From Micrasema longulum (lineage: Eukaryota; Arthropoda; Insecta; Trichoptera; Brachycentridae), in NCBI GenBank assembly GCA_022494885.1, contig JAGVSM010001673.1, forward strand, positions 45,190-109,189: a stretch of 64,000 bases of DNA. The letters run 5' to 3'. The number at the start of each line of letters is the position of its first letter. Position 1 is the first letter of the stretch. The position numbers were made by a program, and so were the translations under genes. Under the pieces are notes generated by a model, which saw only the letters and a list, made by a program, of their open reading frames with translations, was not told where the DNA came from and did no database searches. Below are positions 1 through 10,579 of this stretch, one piece after another.

Positions 1-132
1 TCACCCTGGACTTGGATTTTGGGCTTCTCTCCCTACGGATTCCTGACCACGGCGAACCGGCAACTTCAACCTGAAGTAAGAGGCCCTTCTGAGGACATCT
101 CCGGCCCTGACGAGTTTGACAAGATCGCCTAG
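1..132 (+). CDS. Possible 3' end of a coding region, cut by window edge
   Basis: The frame starting at base 1 is open for 43 codons and ends at TAG (130-132). It includes SPWTWILGFSPYGFL near its start and GPDEFDKIA at its end. The other two forward frames stop within about 75 bases. Bases 1-220 are clearly GC-richer than the AT-rich DNA that begins abruptly near 225, which suits a terminal exon with a short GC-rich 3' part or the 3' end of a transposon ORF. I do not recognise the protein. No second copy of this stretch was noticed in the window. No start or splice site can be judged because the sequence is truncated on the left. Confidence 0.3.
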   Translation, partial: SPWTWILGFSPYGFLTTANRQLQPEVRGPSEDISGPDEFDKIA

Positions 133-224
133 CCTCCGCTGCCTTACAACCAGTGGATCGGGACGTGTGCGTTAGTGACTGCAGCGGAACCACAACACGA
201 CGCCGGTAGCGCGTTAGCTACACC

Positions 225-1055
225 TTTAATAATAAGGAATATTTTTATGTTTTTTTTTTCCTTTATTAATTACTATAAAATATAAAAGTACCTTCTATTC
301 TTCTACAGTTTATTTTATTTTCACTTTTTTAAATTGCAAAACAATAATATACTTGTGTATTTCTAATAGGAGCTAAATTTTTTAAACATTTCTTGTATAC
401 CCACGAACAGGCCATTCCTTTGTGGGATTTTCGCTTACTATTTTTACTGTTAATAATATGTATTTTTTTGCTATGTATCTTTGCTATATCCTTCATTTTT
501 TGAGTACTCTGTTTTACCTCTTATGTATATTGTAAAAAAAAAAACAAAAAATAAAAAAATAAAAGGTAAACTTCTTATAGATAATATTTTTGTTTTCGAA
601 TATTGTATAAACATAACAATGTTGTTGACTTTTTGTGCTCATTTTAAAATTAAAATCAAAATGGACACAAATGCTGTTAACATTGAATAAATATTGCCTC
701 ATATTCAATTCATTTTGCAGTTTTTGTCGCGAACCAACTCACAAAATTAAAGCACGGCGTGCTAAGGGGTCTGGTTTAGCTATGCACAAATTGCACACAC
801 ATCCACACAGAGAATTTATGATAATTCATTTGTTCCTTACTGCGGGAATGTGCACAGTGAAAACTGTGATGAATTATGCCAAAGTGCAATAACCATGGGT
901 TATTGAATTCTTAAATTAGACATTTTGAATTTGCCGACGTTTTTAATTACATTGCAACGGCAGCTTTTGCCGTACGAATACAATATTATAATTAATAATT
1001 CCTCCCTTAGCAAATCAAAACAATCAATTTGAGAAAGAAGTCATGACTTATACAT
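225..1055. other. AT-rich stretch without a supportable gene
   Basis: Long A and T runs, with several short overlapping ORFs on both strands that look like chance. A slightly GC-richer patch at 719-892 is discussed under rejected items. No repeat family shared with the rest of the window was recognised. Confidence 0.5.
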
Positions 1056-1115
1056 CATAATCATCACAGCCTTACCCGCACTTGATGGTGCATAAAGCAT
1101 TGCATTGGATATCGC
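1056..1115 (-). mobile_element. SINE C fragment (distal part)
   Basis: The segment TGGTGCATAAAGCATTGCAT matches the distal part of SINE C, whose usual form reads TGGTGCATAGGGCACTGCAT, in reverse orientation. Only the far end of the element is present; the tRNA-like head is missing. Confidence 0.4.
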
Positions 1116-1399
1116 GATCCTCTATTCGCGAAGGTATGATTATCAGTCTTCTGTTTCTGTAAAGTTAACTAAATTATTTCTTAGGAATAAAAACACTAAG
1201 CATATTGATGAGGGAAAAAAACTATTTATTGACTCCACCCCTCGGATACCCTTAATAACTACCATAATTTTAATAAAAAAGATTTTTTAAAAATGCAAAT
1301 AACTGAAAAAGAAAATCAAAATATATAAATAAAAATAAAAATAATAATTGGTAAAGAGTACGAGGGCTTACTTTCCCTCAATTTTCTTTTTCAGGATTT

Positions 1400-1440
1400 T
1401 AAGCTGAGAGTAGCCATCAAGGCAAAAACGCGTCTAGGGT
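1400..1440 (+). repeat. Repeat D fragment, hammerhead-like motif
   Basis: CTGAGAGTAGCCATC is followed by a C-rich GAAA-like block and ACGCGTC. The same arrangement recurs at 17907 and 63744 and resembles 24910. The order CUGA, short stem, GAAA, ACG..CGU is that of a hammerhead core, but this copy is degenerate. Confidence 0.3.
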
Positions 1441-1454
1441 TACAATTAAATTCT

Positions 1455-1612
1455 ATATTTTACATGTCATGGTTGAGGTTGTGGGTTTGATTTCTAGCAG
1501 GGTAGACATGAAATATTGATTTTTGGGGTGATTCTATTCTAAACAGGCACATTCTTGTAACTAAAATGGTGCCTTATGCACCACTTGGTTCAATTAGGGA
1601 AATTATGTTTGA
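1455..1612 (+). mobile_element. Degenerate SINE C copy
   Basis: A B-box-like GGGTTTGATTTCTAGC is followed by GACATGAAATATTGATTT and, near the end, GCCTTATGCACCACTTGG. This is the order of the tRNA-derived head, body and distal end in better copies such as 45660-45910. It is heavily mutated. Confidence 0.4.
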
Positions 1613-1682
1613 GTGAATGAGTGGACTGAAAAAAACAGGTTCTTTTATTAGGCAACTGTAAAAAAAAACATTAAATAATAAT

Positions 1683-1718
1683 TTAGTATAATATAAATAA
1701 AGTTTAATATTATACTAA
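1683..1718. repeat. Perfect short hairpin
   Basis: TTAGTATAATAT at 1683-1694 and its exact reverse complement at 1707-1718 are separated by 12 bases. It may be the end of an AT-rich MITE or chance in very AT-rich DNA. Confidence 0.6.
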
Positions 1719-2339
1719 GGCTTATTAATAAAAAGCTGGGTAAAAAATTCAACTACCCTGGAAATACTTTAAAAATGTCTGCCTTGTTTTATTTAACAAT
1801 CTGACATACGGTAAAACAATAGAATTCTTAAATAATCCCTTTTAAAATATTTAATGAAATTTATAGAATAGAATAGAATTTGGAAAACCATAAATAAAAT
1901 GTTTGTACATATTTAGTTTTGTAAATTAAATAAAAAAATAATATGGTATTTACTCATCAGTGATTACGTCGCTGATTTCCCTTTCGAATTTATTATTATT
2001 TAAGTTGATATCACTTGCATTTGTGAATTCGCTACTTACACGTGAAATGTGATCCCACCCTAATCTTTTTAATCCCAGAAGTATTTTACACTTAAAAACA
2101 ACACAACACGGCGTAATTTTTTTTATTTTTTTTTATTAATAAATTTCATAAAAGGTACATGTTTTTAAAAAATTCTATACAAATAAACTTTTACACATCT
2201 GGTAAATGTTATCACTGTAACTCTCCAAAAAAGAGACTAACTTTTGTGCTTGGAGAGTGACTTACACTGTTGTAGTTGTTTATTGTTTATTATAAGAGTT
2301 TATATAATTTTAAATACGAGTACATGAGAAAATAATAAC

Positions 2340-2880
2340 CACATAGTTTATAAAAAGAAAAAAAAAAAACAATAATACATTCATGATAATTAAAATTTAA
2401 TGTAGTTTTTACACGTGTTCAAAAAATTTCTTTAGAATTACTGTAAATTTATTTATTGATATATTATTTTTAATAGCTTTTAGTTCATTGGGAAGATTAT
2501 TCTGATTTTTTACACCTTTTAATTAAAGCTATTTTGACCATGACTTGTGTGGAATTTAGGAATTTTAATATTATGTTGGTATCTGAGTGACTTATTCATC
2601 TAAAATTCTTTTATTTTTTCTTTTTTATATATTTGTATAATATTATTTATTTTATAAAGAGTGTCTACTGTATGAACCTTAAATATTTTAAATAGACTTT
2701 CCGTATTGAACATTGAGGGTTTCTTTAGAATTAATTAACAATATATGAATAATTAATCTTTGTACTATTTTAAGAGGGTTTAATATATTGGCGGATGAAC
2801 CACCCCACCCTACAATACCATATTGTAACAAAGTGAATTTAAATCGACAGTTGCGTACTAAGCGACGTCTACAACTCATA
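2340..2880 (-). mobile_element. LINE remnant, C-terminal part of reverse transcriptase ORF
   Basis: Read on the minus strand from 2880, the product contains QYGIVGWGG and then LKIVQRLIIHIL, the post-RT connection region typical of jockey-superfamily LINEs. After frameshifts and stops it shows NNLPNELK, a common motif near the C-terminus of such ORFs. A purine run near 2340-2365 would be the 3' tail side. It is 5'-truncated and clearly dead. The clade cannot be fixed from this piece. Confidence 0.6.
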
Positions 2881-3325
2881 TATGAGTAGTTTTGTCGTCT
2901 CGAGTTTGATGTGCGTACGTGGTTTCTAGACTATTATAATTCTATGCCATGGCGTCACTAAAATACGATACGGCAAAACAAAAACAAAAAAACAAATGAC
3001 AAGCACATATCCATATTCAAAATATCACTATGAGACAGTTTCAATCAGAATTGATAGAACTAGATTACAAGAACATGTTTCGAACTTGTCGGGAAATTAG
3101 ATTGATGAATGGAATGCACCCCTAAAGACTGTTACCGATATTATTATCTTCCTTGGAGAAATCATTACGTGCACCTTACTAGACGGGATATTCCGTAGCT
3201 CATGATACACCCCAGGGGAAAATATTATTCAACCAGCATAACCAGAACTGACGAACTGCTAGGATATCGCACATAACGCGATGTATGCATTTAAGCTAAG
3301 AAGATTAACATCCCTAAAAAAATAT

Positions 3326-3900
3326 GACACTTAACTCATGCCCAAAGCGTATTTAGTCATTCTTTAACCGCCAGTCAGGCGTGACGTTTAGAATCGAAAC
3401 CAAATGATGAAATCAGGCGAGAGTGTAAATCTGAGTCAAGAATAATTGATAAGATTAAGAAAGGGACTCTGATATGGTTTGGTCATGTAGAATGAATGGA
3501 CGACTAAAGAATGATAAAACAAGTATACATGGCAAAAATGAACGGTAACGTGAGACAAAGACGACCAAGGAAGACGTGGCATGATCAGATAAACCAAAAT
3601 CTTTAGTCTTGGTCATGTCAAAAGCTGGCAGAACCGAAGAGCATGGTATGACAAGATGTATGAATGTGGAAGAAGCTAGCAATATATGCCAGGATAGACG
3701 TGTGTGGCGGTCTATTCTCTCTGCCTACCGCTACGGGGAAATGGCGTGATGGTAGTAATAGTAGTAGTAGTAGAGTCAATATTATTTTTGTTTTCTCCAA
3801 AATCTAATAAAAATAAATGAATGGGTGGAAAGTCGAAATAATAAAGAATTTAAGGAAATAATCCAATGGGGATCCACCAAAAACAAATAATGATTCCTTA
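3326..3900 (+). repeat. Repeat W copy, interrupted by a LINE
   Basis: Bases 3326-3401 match 31289-31380 (shared AACCGCCAG and AATTCGAAACCAAA-like blocks). Bases 3782-3900 match 31630-31740 (shared AATTTAAGGAA and GGGATCCA blocks). A LINE L 3' end lies between the two halves. A third copy is inverted at 11500-11960. No ORF is preserved; the class is unknown. Confidence 0.55.
3402..3777 (+). mobile_element. LINE L, 5'-truncated 3' end
   Basis: Encodes remnants of the C-terminal tail of the LINE L RT protein: DEIRREC-like, WFGHVE-like, RPRKTWHDQI, TRCMNVEEA, QDRRVWRSI and LSAYR. It ends in TGATGGTAGTAATAGTAGTA, the TAG-repeat tail seen in all L copies. Frame breaks and internal stops are present, for example in NQNL-stop-SW. 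It is inserted in repeat W. Confidence 0.8.
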
Positions 3901-4074
3901 CGTTAAAATACAAACTTTTTTTACATACCAAAAACGAGTATCCTTCAGTTTTTGGTTGTATATTCATGATCATTGAATGCAGCCCTGGTATTAAAATAAA
4001 CGAACATTGTAACTATGGGAACATTTTCGCGTCACTACATTAAAAAATATTTTACTCTATATGGCGCGTCTATG

Positions 4075-4270
4075 TATTAATAAGTAATAGGGCTTAGAGC
4101 AATAATACGCCATGGGCTAATAGAATTCATACGAACCAAAATCATTATAAGATTTTCAACTACGAAGTTAGCTACAATTTACAGCAATACTACTGGCCGT
4201 ATGTACTCTTGTCGAGAATTGCAAGCGCAAGCCGAAACCGTCCGTTACACGTTTGTTGTAATACGAAAAT
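4075..4270 (+). repeat. Repeat E copy
   Basis: Shares a block of about 150 bases with 46400-46620 (inverted) and 29960-30080. In one frame it reads FNYEVSYNLQQ and then IASASRNRPLHV. The minus-strand copy at 46 kb reads FDYKLSYRLQQ and IASANRNRSLRV, so the similarity holds in the same frame. Element type unknown. Confidence 0.55.
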
Positions 4271-4319
4271 TATTTTAAGTATTTAAATGTATGCACAAGA
4301 CGTTTAGTAAATAAATTAG

Positions 4320-4612
4320 CGTAATGATTTTCAGAAATTTGTTTCCGAAATGGAATATGAATGCCCGGAACACGGTGAACTAAAATTATAGTCGTGTCCC
4401 TATCCACACCATTTTATAAGTAATTTATCCATTTATAGAATCGGGTTGTGGCCCCGTGGTTAGTGTTGCGGACTCACATATCAGAGGTTCAAGGCTAGAA
4501 CTCCGATCTACCCCAACTAGATTTCCATTGTCTAATAGTGAGTTATTTACAACTCGTTGAAAATGGCCACCAAAAATGAAATATTTTGGTAAATTATGAG
4601 CTTATATTTCTT
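4320..4612 (+). mobile_element. SINE B, long copy
   Basis: A tRNA-like head starts near 4441, with an A-box-like GTGGTTAGTGTTGCGG and a B-box-like GGTTCAAGGCTAGAACTCC. It is followed by the body TAGTGAGTTATTTACAACTC and GAAAATGGCCACCAAAA. The 120 bases upstream (from TTTCAGAAATTTGTTTCCGA) match those upstream of the copy at 51440, so the repeat unit extends beyond the tRNA-like head. Confidence 0.65.
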
Positions 4613-4799
4613 TTATATTTAAAAAATACAATTTAAATTTAATCATTTTACTAACCGTAAATAATGTTCGATAGGGATCATGTTAGGATCTGTGTTAGGA
4701 TTTTTCCGGTAGTGTCTTGATAATTTGATGTTCCACTGTGATTTGTTATATATCCGTATAGTTTTTCTTCTGTTGATTGAGTGCATGTTGTATAGGGCA

Positions 4800-5215
4800 G
4801 ATTATTCTAATGTTTCCTATATGTATTTGGGTTTTGTGTCGTTTGATTGATTTGTTTGTATTACTACGTTCTTCTTCCTTTCCGATGCGGGATCTGGAGC
4901 GTGCGGCCGCGGTCTCAATTTGGAACTAACACTGTATTCCTCCACTGTCATACTGGGAAATTAGAAAAAGGTGATTGTGCTGACCATGTGTATTTGATTG
5001 ATCACAAACTGACAATTCTGCAGTGAGGGGTACAATGAAAGTTTCTAAAGTTTATTTGTTTTGTTATTTTCGCGGTTTGATTGTAAAGAAATATTAAATC
5101 TTCGATTAATTAGTTTTTAAAAAAAAAATTGATATTGATATGCAAAACTGAAGAAAGACTCAAGTCTTTATGAACTGTTTCGGAAAAGGGGTGGATGCTT
5201 TCATTGTGTAACCGT
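4800..5215 (+). repeat. Repeat H, copy 1
   Basis: About 400 bases match 39730-40125 in inverted orientation at high identity by eye, including a NotI-like GCGGCCGC. Both copies keep the same open frame ending TGA, with FGTNTVFLHC, TGKLEKGDCADHVYLID and HKLTILQ at the C-terminus. The match continues through the AT-rich part after the stop (to about 5211). It could be a transposon 3' end or a duplicated gene fragment with its 3' UTR. In this copy the shared frame is open from a TTC-rich start near 4870. Confidence 0.65.
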
Positions 5216-5342
5216 AAATAAGGCCCAAGCTATAAATCGCCTATATTCTCTGTAGCTGCTAGAAGAATTGATTTGTTTAATTTATGTAGCGTAATTTCAA
5301 AAGAAAATGTCTCTGTTCAAACAATCAAAAATAACAAAAATA

Positions 5343-5402
5343 ATCTTCATCATATCCACCTTAAGTGGTGCATAGTGCACTGCATTGTTATACCAAGTAC
5401 AA
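5343..5402 (-). mobile_element. SINE C fragment (distal part)
   Basis: TGGTGCATAGTGCACTGCAT lies in the minus-strand orientation, followed by a degraded ACCAA-GC-GTA block. The tRNA-like head is absent. Confidence 0.45.
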
Positions 5403-5652
5403 CGTAGGTATATTATTAATCAAATACATAATTTAATATTTAAATATTTTTTTCCTTATTTTATATGGCATAGGTACAAACATAACATAAAACAGATAAA
5501 AATAATAGGAAAAAAAATATCATAGTAATAACTTGTTTGTGGGTAAATAATTAGTTTTATGTTTCAGCACGTACACAATAAAAAATACACAGCACAAATA
5601 TTTTATGTTAGTTTGCCTTGGAATTACTTTATAATAATAATAAAAAAAAATA

Positions 5653-6514
5653 TTAGCTCTATAACTCAAAACACGGAATTTGACACTAAATGTCAACATT
5701 TGTGTATGCGCTGTAGCAAATCATTGACATACATGTCATTTCGAAGCTCTATTCATAAGCTGTCAAAATCAGTCAACAGTGTTTGATTTGCTTGGGCGCA
5801 TCATTCGTTTTTTTTCAATAGTGGAAAATTTAAAAAAATGGCAAAAAGAACAGCATTTGCGGGAAGTTTTGCTGAGTCAAATTTTTGCAAAAAAAATTGC
5901 ACCCGAAATTCATTGTGTTTCGAGTAGTTTCAACGCTTTAAAAGTGGCGATCTGATATCAAAGACAAAGCGCGGCCTGGACAGTCAAAAAAGTTTGAAGA
6001 TGAAGACTAGAGTTGTGTATTATGAGCTTCGAAAACCGGGTGAAACCATTATTGAAGAGCTGTAACGACAACAACTGATTCGTTTAAAGAGAACATTGAA
6101 GGAAAAACGGCCAAAATGGTAGACCAGACACGAGACATTGATTTTCCAACATGACAATGCTCGGCCACATATCGCTCAACCCGTTAAAAATTATTTGGAA
6201 AATAGCCGATGGGATGTTCTCCCCCACCCGCCATATAGTCCAGATTTTGCACCTTCTAACTTCCATTCGTTTTGGTCGATGCGGAATGCACTATCTGGAA
6301 TACGCTTCACTTTAGTCCGAGGCATCAGAAGTTCGCTCAATTTGTTCTTTGATTCAAAAGATGACAGGTTTTTTTGGGACGGGATCGACTAATAACGAGG
6401 AAAAAGGTGAAATGTTGTAACTTCCGATGGACAACACTTTGAATAACAGAGTTGTAAAAGATTTTCTTCAATAAACGCTCAAATTTCCTTATAAAATTCC
6501 AGTTTTAGACCTAA
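5653..6514 (+). mobile_element. mariner transposon, internally deleted and inactive
   Basis: The left end TTAGCTCTATAACTC follows a TA. It is similar to the reverse complement of the right end (TTTTAGACCTAA at 6503-6514), as for Tc1/mariner inverted repeats. The transposase starts near 5823 (ENLKKWQ). An N-terminal DNA-binding remnant with IKDKARPGQ-like and KKFEDED residues is followed directly by YYELRKPGE, QQLIRLKRTLKEKRP and FQHDNARPH. The stretch that should carry the first catalytic Asp is therefore missing. HPPYSPDFAPSNFH places Asn where DD34D enzymes carry the third catalytic Asp. Frameshifts and stops are also present. It is 862 bp, against about 1.3 kb for a full mariner. Confidence 0.85.
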
Positions 6515-6689
6515 TGTATAAATATGTATATATAAATGAAACAAAAAATAAACCTTAAAGCAGTAATGAAAATCAATGTTTCACAAAAAACAGTCTCTCT
6601 AAGAAATTCTTGTAATTCATTAAAAAAGACTACTATCATATTTTACATGAAAGTAAGTTAATCATTCTATCGCTTCAGGTTAGAAAAAA

Positions 6690-6785
6690 AATATCCTCTT
6701 TTCATATCCTCTCTGCCAGGAATCGAACCTAGGACCACAAGCATAGTGGAAAGACGCGCCAACCACTGTACTACGAGCCGGAATT
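6690..6785 (-). mobile_element. tRNA-like SINE head
   Basis: On the minus strand, GGCTCGTAGTACAGTGGTTG is followed by a Box-B-like GGTTCGATTCCTGGCAG, spaced as in a tRNA-derived Pol III promoter. The body resembles SINE C (gatatgaaaa after the head). It is not a functional tRNA: no acceptor stem closes. Confidence 0.55.
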
Positions 6786-6789
6786 TTTT

Positions 6790-8930
6790 CACTCGATTTC
6801 CTATTTGAGATATCAAAGTTAATGCCTAATATTTATAAATCTTTCAAACGCTTTTTTTTAACCGCTTTAGACTGCACTCGTCAACGTGTTTTTTGTCTAA
6901 CGAGTGCATTTAATGCAGTTTTGTATCCTGTTTCCAAATATGTATTCAGAATCGCTCCATCACATAGAGAATTTCGTCAAAACTAATTATTAAAAATGAT
7001 TGTTTTTAATGAAAGCAAATAAATACATAAAAATTATAATGTGTGCTGTTCGTTTACTGTAGACACACACATTTAATGAAAACTCGTGTCAGCTCGTTGC
7101 ATCTGTGCAACCATTTATTTCTACTCTGAGTAACCTTTATTAATAACATGGTACATTTTATTATATTGTCAAGTTAGTATTAAATCAAACAGACACTTTA
7201 TTCTGTGACGTCAATCACAGTTGAGTGCAAAAACAGTTAAAGCGCTAAATTATTCCAGTTAAGACACTTCAAGAACTATTCATATAAATATTTCCGAGAA
7301 ATCGGATTGATTTTATTACAACAGGTTGCGTATCTAAGCGTTTCAGATGTAAGAGTTAATTATATTTAACAGGAAAATTTATATCACGTTTGTGATGGTA
7401 TATCTCGATTTGATTACAAAATGATTATTTTTCCAATGTATTATAACCGCAAGCCTAGTTTTCCCAAGAATGTCTTGCTTTTGACAAAAATACATATGTT
7501 GTTACTGCGCAAGACCCCACATATGCATTTGAGACAGGCCAACTAGAAAGTTTAGTACTACGGGAAAGTGTATATTAAATTATTTTTTTATGCGTGGTAA
7601 AAATAAGAGCATTTAATTGTACTGCAAACGTTTTCGAAAATGTATGAATAAAATGAATAAAAATTTACTAATTTTGAATGACGTCACGATTTTTTGTAAA
7701 TCAACCAACGATATGGTGTTGTGAATAATTTCCGGATGGCGAGAAGCCAATTCACCAATCAGCAGGACTCGCCGTAGAGAACTTGTTACGTCACACGTGG
7801 AATAAATAAAAAAAAATAATCTAAAACATTTCCATCTACAGGTGTTAATATATTTTACTAAACATGAATATACAGAAACGATAAATCTAGGTGGTAACAG
7901 GGGTAGTAGGAGCTAATAAATTAAGCAGGGGATTGTATAACGGTAATATTGCATGCAATGGTGAGGGATTTTTAATTGTAATATCATTTATTAATGTTAT
8001 TTCCGAATTTCAATTTTGTTGTTTTTCTAGATTTTCTAAGCTACGAGTATTTATTATTTGGTCTTTACTTGTTCTTGAATGAAGGAATTTTATTTCATAT
8101 GAATCAGAAAAAAAGTTCGATTCCACGTGTGCTTGGTGATGGTATCTTTCTTTAAAACTTTTGATTAAAAAAATCTTTTTTTTACTATCGATTCATTTTT
8201 ATTAGTGTGTACTTTGTATTTTATTGTGTATCCATTTTCGATTGCTTTTTAAGTAAAATATTTAACTTATTTTTATACAACCGATGTCAAATTGCTTGAA
8301 AAGCATTTTATAAGGACATGCACTTTATATAACTTGAAAATGTTTCTTTTTGTATTTGATTAAAGACGTGTATAAAAAAAATGTTTGATAACCTCATAAC
8401 CCGTTCGGATCAAGTTGCTAAAATTCATTTCCTAGCGCCGGCAATATTTCTGTTCTAGGTTTTAAAGTAAAGGAGTTTCCGGAGAGCTGTGCTATTTAAT
8501 TTTGATATCAAATATCAGTTGGGAAACAGGGGTTTTAGTTTTCCTTGTACACTAGTTATATGTTATTATGGTTCAACGAGTTTCACGCGCTCGCTTTGTG
8601 TTGAACGTTGAATTAATTTCGGCTCTTTTGTAAACTTGAAACGAACACTCGTTAGGTCGACTGTCGGTTTTATTGTATCATCCGAACGCGTCATATATTT
8701 TTATAAATGCCTAAAAATATGCGAGTAAATATAGAAAACAGAGATATTATAGCAATGATACAGAACCTTTTCACACGGTTTTAAAAGGATTATGACCTTT
8801 TTGTTAAAAGTATAAACCTGCTAAGCCTCTATTTTAGAGGTTTGTCAGCAAGTGGAAAAGAGGAGATATTATAAAAGAATGTTGTTAAAATATAGCACAA
8901 CACCTAGACGTATAAAGAAATATTTCTATT
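6790..8930. other. AT-rich stretch, no gene seen
   Basis: No ORF longer than about 63 codons and no repeat recognised elsewhere in the window. A few palindromic TGACGTCA-type words (near 7205 and 7680) occur but show no wider pattern. Confidence 0.5.
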
Positions 8931-8937
8931 TTTTTTG

Positions 8938-9000
8938 CAACTGGCGGGAATCGCACGAATTCACAGTTGTCCGTCTAACCAACTTCACCAAATTCGCAAA
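8938..9000 (-). mobile_element. tRNA-like SINE head, degenerate
   Basis: Minus strand shows GAAGTTGGTTAGACGG (A-box-like) and TGCGATTCCCGCC (B-box-like) at tRNA-like spacing. The flanks are too diverged to assign a family. Confidence 0.4.
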
Positions 9001-9025
9001 TACTTAATGATTATATTGCTCTAGC

Positions 9026-9410
9026 AATGTTTTGAGTATGTCCAAATGCTTGCAGACTGCCTGGATTTTCTCCCTAGGGAGTTGTTCATATTTAAATTTG
9101 TTGCAACAGAGAAGGAAAACATTTTCGAGAAGGGAATATGGGAGTCTAGGCATTTACAGGGCTTATGACCTGTCATTGACTGGTTTTAGTGGCCACTTTA
9201 TACACTGTGTACCATTCACTATTCTGCCTATATTTGAACATCTACGTTTCCTAAACTCTTCCATCTGTTGGCTTTTGTGAAGTAAAAGAGCAGAAACCTT
9301 TATCATGCGGGTGAGATTCATCCGACTGAACCAATTCACCTACTAGGCAACGCCTGAAAACAATTTTCCAAATGTGTATACTTATTATTTTTCCAGGTAG
9401 TTAATTCAAC
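9026..9410 (+). mobile_element. FB fold-back element, left arm and centre
   Basis: Starts with the FB outer end CAATGTTTTGAGTATGTCC. It continues through TCTAGGCATTTACAGGGCTT, CACTTTATACACTGTG, TTCCATCTGTTG and the centre motif CACCTACTAGGCAACGCCTG. The right arm is not present; a second FB start follows at once (9411). A 82-codon ORF inside is a by-product, not a gene. Confidence 0.75.
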
Positions 9411-9566
9411 AATATTTTGAGTATGTCCAAATGCTTGCAGGCTGCCTGAATTTTCTCCCTAGGGAGTTGTTAATATTAAAATTTGTTGGAACAGAACATG
9501 ATCATTCACGTTTCCCTATTCCCTTCTCGAAAATGTTTTTTCCCTCTGTTGCAATAAATTGAAAGA
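9411..9566 (+). mobile_element. FB fold-back element, collapsed copy
   Basis: Outer end CAATATTTTGAGTATGTCC is followed by GGAGTTGTTAATATT. An inverted piece (CCCTTCTCGAAAATG, then CCCTCTGTTGCAA) is the reverse complement of the arm seen in the preceding copy. The centre and most of both arms are missing, giving a short hairpin. Confidence 0.6.
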
Positions 9567-10249
9567 TTATATTGCTGTTTATTTTTTAACTGGTAGAGTT
9601 TTAAAATATTTTGGATAGATTCTAAAGTAGAATTAGCATAGAAAAGCCGGGGTAGGTAGAAATTGTTAAGTATTTTGGTTACAAGACCTACCAACATGAT
9701 CTTATATTCTCAGTTTTCTATACAATTTAGAGTTCAGTGGTTTAAAAACAATATAAATAGACTGTCAAACAAAGCCAAAAAACTTTCATTTTTATGTATC
9801 GTATTATCGTGGCCGAGATTTTATACAGTTGTGTAATTTTGGAGTTACACCACCCGCAACGTCACGAGTTCAAGTAAGTGAGTTTTCCTGATATATAAAG
9901 AGAGCACCCCGTGTCTGTTAAAACACACTAAGCTTCCAAAAGCAGGGCTACCCGGAAACCGACAATCTATCATTACACTTAAAAACGGTATAATAAATTG
10001 GTCATGTTTACGTTATCTGTGACGTTTCAAAGTCGTTCATTATTAGTCAAACTATTTTTATGAATTTTTTCACACATTTTCAAGCAGCTTCGTCTTACAA
10101 CTAAATGCTTCAATTTTTACCGCATGTCATTGTTTTGAATTGATGTAAAATTCTTGTTTAATAAACTGAATAATAAAATTTATTAAATCCTATAATATTT
10201 TAATTAATAACTTTATAAACCTGAGCAGAGGAATTAAGTGAGTTTTGTA

Positions 10250-10391
10250 TTCAATATAAACTTCTGTAAATTGTTAAAATAAAAATACGTTAATGGTTTT
10301 ATTCCACTTATATTTATAAATTTTTATCAGTGACCGGGTTTTGTCGTGACCGGCATCGTCAAACTGGATAAATAAACGTGGAATAAAACTA
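10250..10391 (-). repeat. Repeat with hammerhead-like motif, flanked by inverted arms
   Basis: GGTTTTATTCCAC (10295-10307) and GTGGAATAAAACT (10378-10390) are inverted arms. Between them the minus strand reads TGACGATGCCGGTCACGAC, then AAAACCCGGTCAC. A related segment lies at 44222-44330 on the same strand, and 32262-32300 carries the motif on the opposite strand. Together the copies give a consensus with CUGACGA, helix II GUCG-GUCA-CGAC, GAAAC and GGUC, the parts of a hammerhead core with a very short helix III. This copy has G12 changed to A. Confidence 0.5.
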
Positions 10392-10542
10392 TATTGTATT
10401 TTAATTCATTCTGCATGCATCATTTTGCATTCCATTTTTCGATGTGTATAAATTTTTATTATTTATATTTTGTATATTCTTTTGATTATTTTGTATATTT
10501 TTCAATATGTCAATAAGTGTTTTTGATTTAAATATAGAAGAG

Positions 10543-10578
10543 TCCCGACTTAACACGGAATTTTCCAACAAGTCGGGA
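10543..10578. repeat. Short hairpin
   Basis: TCCCGACTT (10543-10551) and AAGTCGGGA (10570-10578) form a 9-bp perfect stem. The preceding AGAG and following AT-rich DNA resemble pogo-type MITE ends, but no partner end was found. Confidence 0.4.
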
Positions 10579-10579
10579 T

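Noticed and set aside
635..892. 85-codon ORF, with an acceptor-like TTTTGCAG at 711-718 suggesting a terminal exon
   Set aside because: No downstream context, no recognisable protein, and only one splice signal; the length is within reach of chance.
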